A stretch of DNA of 9,221 nucleotides from DSXH01 sp964532065 (GTDB lineage Bacteria; Bacteroidota; Ignavibacteria; Ignavibacteriales; Melioribacteraceae). A program made the position numbers and the translations under genes. The stretch lies in NCBI GenBank assembly GCA_964532065.1, contig CAZHHG010000097.1:1-9221 (forward strand). The letters run 5' to 3'. This document shows, one piece after another, positions 1 through 6,171 of this stretch. The notes beneath the pieces were generated by a model. The model was given only the letters and a program-made list of their open reading frames with translations. It was not told the DNA's origin and ran no database searches. Positions within the stretch are counted from its first letter, which is position 1. Each line of letters begins with the position of its first letter.

Positions 1-1169
1 CTTTATTTCCCCAAAAAATGTTTGCAATGATAGATTCCTTCAGCCTTCTTGCAATGCCTTATTTTATTTTGGCTGGGGAATTGATGTCCAGAGGTGGATT
101 ATCCAAAAAGCTGGTTGAATTTTCTGAAACTGTCGTCGGGCATTTAAGAGGTGGACTGGGACACGCTTCAGTATTCGCTTGTATGGTATTTGCTAATATT
201 TCCGGTTCTGCTGCTGCGTCAACATCGGCTATCGGTTCAATTCTAATTCCATCTATGAATGAAAAAGGTTATAAGCCGGGCTTCTCTGCTTCATTGCTTG
301 CTACCAGCGGTATTATTGGATCCATAATTCCTCCGAGTATGGTTATGATTGTTTACGGTGCTATGACCGGCGTTTCTATCGGTGCGCTCTTTTTAGCCGG
401 AATAATACCCGGTATTTTAATTACCGCTGCGCTTATGGCAACTATATATATGCATTCTTACAAAAAGGATTTTCCGGAACTCAGGATAACAACAGGCAGA
501 TTTGTTTTCGGAAAAATGATTTCAACGTTGCCAAAAGTATGGTCGGCTTTATTGGCTCCAATTATCATTGTCGGTGGAATTTTAACAGGAGTGTTCACTG
601 CAACAGAAGCCGGTGTTGTCACTTGTATTTATGCTTTTATTGTTTCATTCTTTTTCTACAAGTCGGTAAAACTCAGAGACCTTCCCCGTATTATGATTCA
701 AGCTGCAATTACTACTACAATGGTTGTTGGTATTATTTCGGTTGCCGGTGCGTTCGGATGGCTCCTATCATATCTTGATTTTACTGAAATGGTTATGAGT
801 TTCCTAATTGGTATTTCATCAAATTCACTTGTAATCATAATTTCCCTGGTTTTGATAATGCTGTTCCTCGGAATGTTTGTAGAATCTCTTGCCGTACTAG
901 TAATACTGGTTCCGGTCTTTGTCTCTATTACAAGCATTTATAATATCGACCCGGTTTATTTTGGAATGGTTATAGTTATGGCTACTCAAATTGGCGCTAC
1001 AACACCGCCTGTTGCAGTCGGATTATTTGTTGCCACAGGAATTGCTAAGACCACTTACGACCAGACTATTAAATACTGCTGGCCATTTGTTGTGGCTCTT
1101 CTATTAGTAATGCTCCTTGTAATATTTATACCCTGGCTTTCAACTTTTATCCCCAATAACTTCCTATAA
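1..1169 (+). CDS. dctM: TRAP transporter large permease subunit (DctM family), 5' partial
   Basis: This is the large membrane subunit of a tripartite ATP-independent periplasmic (TRAP) transporter, which imports organic acids or similar solutes using an ion gradient, together with a DctP binding protein and a small DctQ subunit. The frame is open to the left edge, where the residues LFPQK precede the first ATG at 18. That stretch matches the family's usual internal sequence, so the ATG at 18 is not the true start and about 40 N-terminal residues are missing (388 visible; the family is about 425-430). Diagnostic stretches are FILAGELMSRGG near the left end, the glycine/serine-rich ISGSAAASTSAIGS segment, IPPSMVMIVYG, and a late ATQIGATTPPVAVGLF motif. 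Many hydrophobic helices span the whole length and the protein ends after a last helix at NNFL. The DctP and DctQ genes are not in view and probably lie upstream. The substrate cannot be read from this subunit. Confidence 0.95.
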   Translation, partial: LFPQKMFAMIDSFSLLAMPYFILAGELMSRGGLSKKLVEFSETVVGHLRGGLGHASVFACMVFANISGSAAASTSAIGSILIPSMNEKGYKPGFSASLLATSGIIGSIIPPSMVMIVYGAMTGVSIGALFLAGIIPGILITAALMATIYMHSYKKDFPELRITTGRFVFGKMISTLPKVWSALLAPIIIVGGILTGVFTATEAGVVTCIYAFIVSFFFYKSVKLRDLPRIMIQAAITTTMVVGIISVAGAFGWLLSYLDFTEMVMSFLIGISSNSLVIIISLVLIMLFLGMFVESLAVLVILVPVFVSITSIYNIDPVYFGMVIVMATQIGATTPPVAVGLFVATGIAKTTYDQTIKYCWPFVVALLLVMLLVIFIPWLSTFIPNNFL

Positions 1170-1198
1170 TAATGAATGATAAAAAAAATAATTATCTC

Positions 1199-1204
1199 AG
1201 GTGA
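1199..1204 (+). promoter_or_regulatory. Ribosome binding site deciding the phosphoesterase start
   Basis: AGGTGA lies 4 bases before the ATG at 1209 and only 1 base before the ATG at 1206. The longer in-frame start at 1176 has no Shine-Dalgarno-like sequence and would put 11 extra residues ahead of a good signal peptide. This favours 1209, with 1206 as the alternative. Confidence 0.6.
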
Positions 1205-1208
1205 AATG

Positions 1209-2417
1209 ATGAAAAACCGAATTCTATTCTTTTCAATTCTATTACTATCAGCAACCCTTACTTTCTCTCAGAATTATATAAGGTCAACTACACCACAGAG
1301 GATAATTCTCAATCTTACTTCTTCACCCGAATCCAGCATTGCTGTAACATGGAGGACTAATGGCGAAGTAAACAACCCTCAAGTAAAGTATTCTCTTTCA
1401 ACTGATTGGCGGGAAATCGATTCAAATTTTATCTCGATTTCTGCAAATACTGAAAAAGTAAAATTAGATTCCGATAATTATGTTTACCATCATTCCGCTA
1501 TTCTTAAAAATCTTCAGGCGGATAAAATCTATTCTTACAAAGTGGGTTGTAAGCATGATTGGAGTGAATGGAACCAGTTCACAACAGCTGACAATTCTAA
1601 TTCGGAATTTGAATTTGTTTTCTTTGGTGATCCACAGGTTGATGTACGGGAATATGTCTCAAGGATTTTCAGAAAAGCCTTTATTACAGCACCTAAAGCC
1701 AAATTCTGGCTTTTTATCGGAGATCTTATGGATAAACCGCTTGATCATTATTGGGATGAGTTGTTTTATGCCGGAGGATTTATTTTTTCTATGGTACCTT
1801 CTGTTATGGTGCCCGGAAGCCATGAATATGCATATAAACTAAGTGACGGAACTAGAATCAACCAGTTTACTCCTTTATGGTATGCTCACTTTACTCTTCC
1901 AGAAAACGGAATTAAAAGCATGGAAGAAAAGTCGTATTACTTTGACTATAATGGAGTTAGATTTATTATGCTCGATACTCAATCGAAATTGAATGAGCAG
2001 GCTAAATGGCTCGATTCACTTTTAAGTAATACACAGAGCCTATGGAAAATTGTTGCATTTCACGAACCTGTCTACTCAATGGGACGGGGCAGAGATCAGA
2101 TGGATTCAAGGAATGCTTTTATGTCGATTATTGAAAAACATAATGTCGATCTTGTATTATCCGGGCATGATCATGTCTATGCTCGTAGCCATAAATTGAA
2201 AAATGGAGGCATCGACCAACAGAATGGTACAGTGTATATTATCTCTCAATGCGGAGGGAAAACTTATACTTTGAATACCAAATATTCAGAACTGATGGCA
2301 AAAACAGCCACGAACATTCAATTGTTTCAGAAAATATTAATTAATAATAGCAGACTTTTATATAATTCTTATACTGTAAACGGAGAATTATTCGATTCAT
2401 TTGAATTGCTGAAATGA
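1209..2417 (+). CDS. Secreted purple-acid-phosphatase-like metallophosphoesterase
   Basis: This is a predicted exported calcineurin-like phosphoesterase of the purple acid phosphatase type, hydrolysing an unknown phosphoester outside the cytoplasm. From the 1209 start it has 402 residues. A Sec signal peptide (MKNRILFFSILLL..., likely cut near TFS/Q) leads into a fibronectin-III-like N-terminal domain at about 30-130 (SSIAVTWRTNG, then LKNLQADKIYSYKVG). The catalytic domain runs from about 135 to 350. Metal-site motifs appear in order: GDPQ at 140-143, GDLMD at 171-175, GSHEY at 203-207, FHEP at 284-287 and GHDH at 319-322. The third motif is normally GNHE, in which Asn bridges or binds a metal; here it is Ser (codon agc). 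All other ligand motifs are intact, so activity is uncertain rather than excluded. The gene starts 39 bases after dctM and probably shares its transcript. An extended start at 1176 would add 11 residues. Confidence 0.88.
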   Translation: MKNRILFFSILLLSATLTFSQNYIRSTTPQRIILNLTSSPESSIAVTWRTNGEVNNPQVKYSLSTDWREIDSNFISISANTEKVKLDSDNYVYHHSAILKNLQADKIYSYKVGCKHDWSEWNQFTTADNSNSEFEFVFFGDPQVDVREYVSRIFRKAFITAPKAKFWLFIGDLMDKPLDHYWDELFYAGGFIFSMVPSVMVPGSHEYAYKLSDGTRINQFTPLWYAHFTLPENGIKSMEEKSYYFDYNGVRFIMLDTQSKLNEQAKWLDSLLSNTQSLWKIVAFHEPVYSMGRGRDQMDSRNAFMSIIEKHNVDLVLSGHDHVYARSHKLKNGGIDQQNGTVYIISQCGGKTYTLNTKYSELMAKTATNIQLFQKILINNSRLLYNSYTVNGELFDSFELLK

Positions 2418-2424
2418 CATAATT

Positions 2425-2459
2425 AAAATAATAAATTATTTTGGAAATGGTTCCTAAAA
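2425..2459 (+). terminator. Weak AT-rich hairpins after the phosphoesterase gene, possible terminator
   Basis: Two overlapping potential hairpins follow the stop codon at 2417. The first is AAAATAAT/ATTATTTT (2425-2432 with 2435-2442), made only of A and T. The second is TTTTGGAA/TTCC-T-AAAA (2439-2446 with 2451-2459), with a four-base loop and one bulged base. Neither is followed by a good T run on the + strand, so intrinsic termination is only a possibility. On the - strand the second hairpin would be followed by the A/T-rich end of the gene. Confidence 0.25.
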
Positions 2460-2558
2460 CTAATTCAGGATTAGACTTATAATTACCCCGACCATTGTTA
2501 TTATTTTATTGCTGTATTCTGATGTTTAATAATACGTAACAAGTAATGTTTTTAGGAA
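2451..2558. repeat. 9-bp inverted repeat with a 90-bp AT-rich spacer
   Basis: TTCCTAAAA at 2451-2459 is the exact reverse complement of TTTTAGGAA at 2550-2558. The spacer has no coding signal. This could be a degraded terminal repeat of a small non-autonomous element or simply chance in AT-rich DNA. It lies 21 bases from the break in the tRNA fragment. Confidence 0.35.
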
Positions 2559-2573
2559 GTGTTCAAATATTGG

Positions 2574-2627
2574 GATTAAATCCGTAGTCAGATGCTCTAT
2601 CCAATTGAGCTACAGGTGCATTTAATC
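2574..2627. repeat. 8-bp inverted repeat bracketing the tRNA-Arg fragment
   Basis: GATTAAAT at 2574-2581 and ATTTAATC at 2620-2627 are perfect reverse complements. The right copy abuts the first base of the tRNA (2619). The left copy overlaps the last matching bases of the fragment (tRNA positions 38-39). In an RNA from the - strand the two arms could pair and close a stem around the intact D arm. The repeat is AT-rich, so chance is not excluded. Confidence 0.5.
2580..2619 (-). pseudogene. 5' half of a tRNA-Arg(ACG) gene
   Basis: Read on the - strand, this is the first half of a tRNA. The acceptor 5' strand is GCACCTG, followed by T8 and A9. The D arm has stem GCTC/GAGC around a loop with the conserved GG. 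Next come A26, the 5' anticodon stem TCTGA and the loop CTACGGA, which carries anticodon ACG. The match ends at about tRNA position 39. The expected 3' anticodon stem (TCAGA), variable loop, T arm with TTCGA, and the returning acceptor strand CAGGTGC are absent. They are replaced by TTTAATCCCAATATTTGAAC. No 3' half was seen in the 160 bases before the phosphoesterase gene. It cannot fold as a working tRNA and is best read as a remnant, for example of integration or recombination at the anticodon loop. A complete copy should exist elsewhere in the genome. Confidence 0.85.
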
Positions 2628-2805
2628 TAAAAATCTGCTACAAATATATGATTAATGAGGGTATTAAACAAAATCAGTCACAATGGGAATTGTCGACTCT
2701 AACATAATCTCAACTCTGATCAAACGTAAATATTCTGAATAATTTCAAATCAATTCTACCTGAGAGATCTTTCATCCCTCATGATCCGAAAAAGCACTTA
2801 ATTAG

Positions 2806-2833
2806 TTGCAAATCCATCCATTTTTTTGCAAAT
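2806..2833. repeat. Direct repeat TTGCAAAT, 20-bp period
   Basis: TTGCAAAT occurs at 2806-2813 and again at 2826-2833, exactly 20 bases apart, close to two DNA helix turns. The second copy directly abuts a possible -35 element (TTGACC) and sits inside the palindrome TTTGCAAA. This arrangement would fit a regulator binding on one face upstream of the glmS operon, but it is only two copies of an AT-rich word. Confidence 0.35.
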
Positions 2834-2862
2834 TTGACCCGCAAGTTTTATTAAAATTCAAT
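2834..2862 (+). promoter_or_regulatory. Possible sigma-70-type promoter for the glmS operon
   Basis: TTGACC (2834-2839) and TTCAAT (2857-2862) are separated by 17 bases and resemble -35 and -10 boxes, the second only weakly. If used, transcription would begin near 2870 and leave a leader of about 130 bases before glmS. No Bacteroidota-style TAnnTTTG box at proper spacing was recognised. Confidence 0.3.
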
Positions 2863-2990
2863 ATGAATTATCTGAACCAAACCAAAATACTGGATTTAAA
2901 TATCGAGCCAAATCTACTTCTTTTACGTCCTTGTCCGGATCACTAATTTTTTATTTTCACTCTTCTTATTTATTTTTTACATCAACATAT

Positions 2991-2995
2991 AGGAG
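2991..2995 (+). promoter_or_regulatory. glmS ribosome binding site
   Basis: AGGAG is followed by five bases (AAACT) and then the ATG at 3001. It fixes the start that yields Met-Cys, as required for the GlmS catalytic cysteine. Confidence 0.8.
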
Positions 2996-3000
2996 AAACT

Positions 3001-4833
3001 ATGTGCGGCATAGTTGGTTATATAGGTGAAAAAAACTGTGTTCCAATCCTGATTGAAGGTTTGAAAAGGCTCGAATACAGAGGTTACGATTCAGCAGGTA
3101 TCGGAATTATTAATTCTACCCAATGCAAGGCAGTTAAGACAAAAGGTAAGGTTGCCGAACTTGAAAAACTTGTTCATACCGAAAACCTCCATTCCAATCT
3201 CGGTATAGGCCATACACGCTGGGCTACACACGGCGAACCGAGTATTATAAATGCTCATCCCCACATGAATGAAGACAATACAATATTTCTCATACATAAC
3301 GGTATTATTGAAAACTACGTCTCGCTTAAAAATGGTTTGATTGAGGAAGGATATAAATTTGTTAGCGAAACCGATACCGAAGTACTGGCGCATCTGATAG
3401 ACCATTATATGAAAATTAAAAAAGATTTATTCCAGGCGGTTAGATATGCTTTGAATGAAGTTGAAGGGACATATGGTATTGCAGTTATTTATAAAAACGA
3501 ACCAGAAAAAATAGTTGCCGCAAAAAAAGGTTCGCCTCTGGTTATTGGAATCGGCAAAAACGAAAATTTTATTGCATCCGATGTTAATGCTCTTATTGCT
3601 CATACAAGTCAGGTAGTCTACCTGGAGGATGGAGAAATTGCTGAAATATTTAAAGATCATTTCCAGGCTAAAACAATTAGTGATAAGAATATTATAAAAG
3701 AGATCTATGAAGTAGATGTAAGTATTGATGAATTAACTAAAGGCGGCTATCCTCATTACATGCTTAAGGAAATTATGGAGCAGCCGGAGTCTCTCTACAA
3801 CTCTATGCGCGGCAGACTTGTGCTAAAAGAAGGGATATCCAAACTTGGCGGGCTTCAGGGTTTTGAAGAGAGAATTGCAGATTCGGATCGGATAATTATC
3901 TCGGCATGCGGTACTTCCTGGCATGCTGCGCTTGTAGGCGAGTATATGATGGAACAGTATACCGGTATTCCAGTCGAAGTTGAGTATGCATCCGAGTTCC
4001 GGTACCGTCATCCGATTATTACTTCGAAGGATACTGTAATTTTTATTTCTCAAAGCGGCGAAACAGCGGATACACTTGCTGCATTGAAAGAGGCTAAGAA
4101 GAAAGGAGCCCTCTGCCTTGGAGTTTGTAATGTGGTTGGCAGCTCAATCGCACGGGAGAGTGAGGCCGGTGTCTATATACATGCCGGACCCGAGATTGGC
4201 GTTGCATCTACAAAAGCTTTTACATCCCAGCTTGTTGTGCTTGCGCTTATTACTCTTCTTATAGCCCGGAGGAAAAACCTGAATCAGCCTGATGGTCAGG
4301 AAATTATACACGAAATGCAGAATCTGAATAAAAAAGTTGAACATATCCTTAAGCAGAACGAACTGATAGAGAAGATAGCGGAACGTTATGTAGACTGTAA
4401 AAATTTTCTTTACCTAGGTAGAGGATATCATTTTCCTGTTGCTCTCGAAGGGGCGCTGAAACTTAAAGAGATTTCATATATACATGCCGAAGGTTACCCG
4501 GCAGCTGAAATGAAGCATGGCCCGATCGCATTAATTGATGAGAATATGCCCGTCGTTTTTATTGCTACGAAAGATTCGGTTTATGAAAAAGTTGTAAGCA
4601 ATATTGAGGAAGTAAAAGCGCGTAAAGGAAGAATACTGGCAATTGTGAATGAAGATGACAACGAAATTGAAAAAATTGTCGACCATGTTATTAAAGTCCC
4701 TAAAACAATTAATATGCTTCAACCGATTTTGAGTGTTATCCCTCTTCAGCTTCTGGCTTACCATATAGCTGTTAAGAAGGGATTGAATGTTGATCAGCCG
4801 CGCAATCTGGCAAAAAGTGTAACTGTTGAATAA
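3001..4833 (+). CDS. glmS: Glutamine--fructose-6-phosphate aminotransferase (isomerizing), GlmS
   Basis: This cytoplasmic enzyme converts fructose 6-phosphate and glutamine to glucosamine 6-phosphate and glutamate, the first step toward UDP-GlcNAc for peptidoglycan and amino-sugar glycans. Its 610 residues match the usual full length. The N-terminal class II glutamine amidotransferase domain (about 1-230) begins MCGIVGY, so Cys2 becomes the nucleophile after Met removal. It also has GHTRWATHG at 70-78, HNGIIENY at 99-106 and SETDTE at 122-127. Two SIS sugar-isomerase domains follow: SACGTSWHAA at 301-310 with SQSGETADT at 350-358, and LGRGYHFPVALEGALKLKE at 472-490 with KHGPIAL at 505-511. 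The C-terminal tail QPRNLAKSVTVE carries the lysine (605) expected to form the Schiff base with the sugar. No glmS ribozyme was recognised in the leader. The next gene starts 18 bases after the stop, so glmS appears to lead the operon. Confidence 0.98.
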   Translation: MCGIVGYIGEKNCVPILIEGLKRLEYRGYDSAGIGIINSTQCKAVKTKGKVAELEKLVHTENLHSNLGIGHTRWATHGEPSIINAHPHMNEDNTIFLIHNGIIENYVSLKNGLIEEGYKFVSETDTEVLAHLIDHYMKIKKDLFQAVRYALNEVEGTYGIAVIYKNEPEKIVAAKKGSPLVIGIGKNENFIASDVNALIAHTSQVVYLEDGEIAEIFKDHFQAKTISDKNIIKEIYEVDVSIDELTKGGYPHYMLKEIMEQPESLYNSMRGRLVLKEGISKLGGLQGFEERIADSDRIIISACGTSWHAALVGEYMMEQYTGIPVEVEYASEFRYRHPIITSKDTVIFISQSGETADTLAALKEAKKKGALCLGVCNVVGSSIARESEAGVYIHAGPEIGVASTKAFTSQLVVLALITLLIARRKNLNQPDGQEIIHEMQNLNKKVEHILKQNELIEKIAERYVDCKNFLYLGRGYHFPVALEGALKLKEISYIHAEGYPAAEMKHGPIALIDENMPVVFIATKDSVYEKVVSNIEEVKARKGRILAIVNEDDNEIEKIVDHVIKVPKTINMLQPILSVIPLQLLAYHIAVKKGLNVDQPRNLAKSVTVE

Positions 4834-4841
4834 ACTAATTA

Positions 4842-4848
4842 GAGGTGA
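4842..4848 (+). promoter_or_regulatory. Ribosome binding site of the COG2403-type GTPase gene
   Basis: GAGGTGA sits three bases before the ATG at 4852, inside the 18-base gap after glmS. No terminator-like hairpin fits in that gap, which supports cotranscription. Confidence 0.75.
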
Positions 4849-4851
4849 TTT

Positions 4852-6171
4852 ATGATTCGTACAAACGTCCTTATCATGGGTGCAGCTGGGCGTGATTTCC
4901 ATAACTTCAATGTATTCTTCAGAAATAATGAGAATTACAATGTTGTTGCTTTTACAGCTACTCAAATTCCGAATATCGATGGCAGAATTTATCCCCCTGA
5001 GTTAGCTGGAAAACTTTACCCTGATGGAATAAAGATCTATGAAGAATCTGAACTAGTTGATCTTATCCATAAATTGAATGTGAATGAAGTTGTCTTCTCC
5101 TATTCCGATGTTCAGTTTGAATATGTTATGACAAAAGCTTCAATTGTAAATGCAGCCGGTGCTTCGTTCCGTTTGATGGGTGCTGCTGAAACTATGATTA
5201 AAAGTACAAAACCGGTTGTTTCTGTTCTGGCTGTTCGAACCGGAAGCGGTAAATCCCAGACTTCGAGAAAAATAGTTGAGCTGCTTCAAAAAGCCGGTAA
5301 AAAAGTAGTTGCTATCAGACACCCGATGCCTTATGGCGACCTGGTAAAACAAAAAGTTCAGCGTTATGCTCAATTCTCCGATCTCGATAAATATGAATGC
5401 ACAATTGAAGAAAGAGAGGAATATGAACCGCATGTTGCAAGAGGCGGCGTTATTTATGCTGGTGTTGACTATGAAGCAATTCTAAGAGAAGCGGAAAAAG
5501 AAGCCGACATAATCCTCTGGGACGGCGGAAATAACGATATGTCCTTCTATAAGTCCGATCTTACTTTCACTGTCGTCGATCCTCACAGACCGGGTCATGA
5601 AATGAGATACTATCCGGGTAATACATCTTTACGGCTTGCCGATGCGGTTATTATCAACAAAATAGACTCCGCAGGTCCTGAAGGAATTGAAGAGGTAAAG
5701 AAAAATATTCATGCTGTTAATCCCGGCGCAGTTGTAATAGACGCAGCTTCTCCGATTACAGTCGATAAACCGGAATTGATCTCTGGTAAACGAGTACTTG
5801 TTGTTGAAGACGGTCCTACACTCACCCATGGTGAAATGAAATACGGAGCCGGAACAGTTATCTCGCAGAAATTAGGCGCAAAAGAAATTGTTGACCCGCG
5901 TCCATTCACTGTTAAATCTATTACAGAGACCTATCAGAAGTATCCTAACATTGGCATTCTGCTGCCGGCAATGGGATATGGTGATCAGCAGATTAATGAC
6001 CTTGAAGAAACTATTAATAGAACCGATTGCGATTCAGTTGTTATCGGTACCCCGATCGATCTCGGCCGGATTCTTAAGATTAATAAACCGTCAACAAGAG
6101 TTATGTATGAGCTTCATGAACTAGGTACGAACACACTGGAATCAGTATTGAAATCAAAAGGCCTTTTATGA
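4852..6171 (+). CDS. COG2403-type P-loop GTPase, cyclic 2,3-diphosphoglycerate synthetase-like
   Basis: This 439-residue cytoplasmic protein resembles the predicted GTPase family (COG2403) that is often annotated as cyclic 2,3-diphosphoglycerate synthetase. The archaeal enzyme of that name closes an intramolecular anhydride in 2,3-diphosphoglycerate using ATP. The N-terminal part (1-120) begins NVLIMGAAGRDFHNFN and looks like a Rossmann-type fold. The nucleotide-binding part has TGSGKSQTS at 130-138, a P-loop variant lacking the first glycine of the strict Walker A. It continues with VVAIRHPMPYGDL, IILWDGGNNDMSF at 220-232, VVDPHRPGHE at 241-250 and NKID at 269-272, a GTPase-type base-recognition motif. 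No transmembrane segment is seen. Its TGA overlaps the arcC start by four bases, implying translational coupling and a functional tie to carbamate kinase. The reaction in bacteria is unknown to me. The family call is firm; cyclic diphosphoglycerate synthesis is not. Confidence 0.85.
   Translation: MIRTNVLIMGAAGRDFHNFNVFFRNNENYNVVAFTATQIPNIDGRIYPPELAGKLYPDGIKIYEESELVDLIHKLNVNEVVFSYSDVQFEYVMTKASIVNAAGASFRLMGAAETMIKSTKPVVSVLAVRTGSGKSQTSRKIVELLQKAGKKVVAIRHPMPYGDLVKQKVQRYAQFSDLDKYECTIEEREEYEPHVARGGVIYAGVDYEAILREAEKEADIILWDGGNNDMSFYKSDLTFTVVDPHRPGHEMRYYPGNTSLRLADAVIINKIDSAGPEGIEEVKKNIHAVNPGAVVIDAASPITVDKPELISGKRVLVVEDGPTLTHGEMKYGAGTVISQKLGAKEIVDPRPFTVKSITETYQKYPNIGILLPAMGYGDQQINDLEETINRTDCDSVVIGTPIDLGRILKINKPSTRVMYELHELGTNTLESVLKSKGLL

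Larger units (their letters stand above)
2418..3000. other. 583-bp intergenic region without a protein gene
   Basis: No convincing protein gene is present on either strand; the in-frame stretches are short and lack ribosome binding sites. From left to right it holds AT-rich hairpins just after the phosphoesterase stop, a 9-bp inverted repeat around a 90-base AT-rich spacer, a half tRNA-Arg gene on the - strand, a featureless AT-rich stretch (about 2640-2800), a pair of TTGCAAAT repeats beside a possible promoter, and the glmS ribosome binding site. Composition is lower in GC than the flanking genes. It separates two apparent transcription units. Confidence 0.7.

Noticed and set aside
1176..1208. 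Upstream ATG giving 11 extra residues on the phosphoesterase
   Set aside because: It lacks a ribosome binding site and would bury the signal peptide start, whereas AGGTGA precedes the 1206/1209 ATGs.
2418..2619. Intron-split tRNA-Arg with its 3' exon further along the - strand
   Set aside because: No T-arm TTCGA sequence or returning acceptor strand CAGGTGC was found between the break and the phosphoesterase gene, and no group I intron core is visible.
2683..2742. 19-codon frame starting ATGGGAATTG in the intergenic region
   Set aside because: It has no ribosome binding site, no recognisable features, and is of a length expected by chance in this AT-rich stretch.
2418..3000. glmS ribozyme/riboswitch in the leader of glmS
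   Set aside because: The conserved glmS ribozyme core could not be recognised, and the sequence is AT-rich with no long paired regions near the start codon.
4531..4965. Long open frame on the - strand across the glmS end and the GTPase start
   Set aside because: It is antisense to two well-supported genes, is rich in Asn/Ile/Phe/Cys as expected from reversed AT-rich codons, and shows no family motif.
6156..6167. Perfect 12-bp palindrome AAAAGGCCTTTT at the arcC ribosome binding site
   Set aside because: It has no loop, so an RNA hairpin would keep only four A-T pairs; it also encodes the normal end of the GTPase and is most simply a coincidence.
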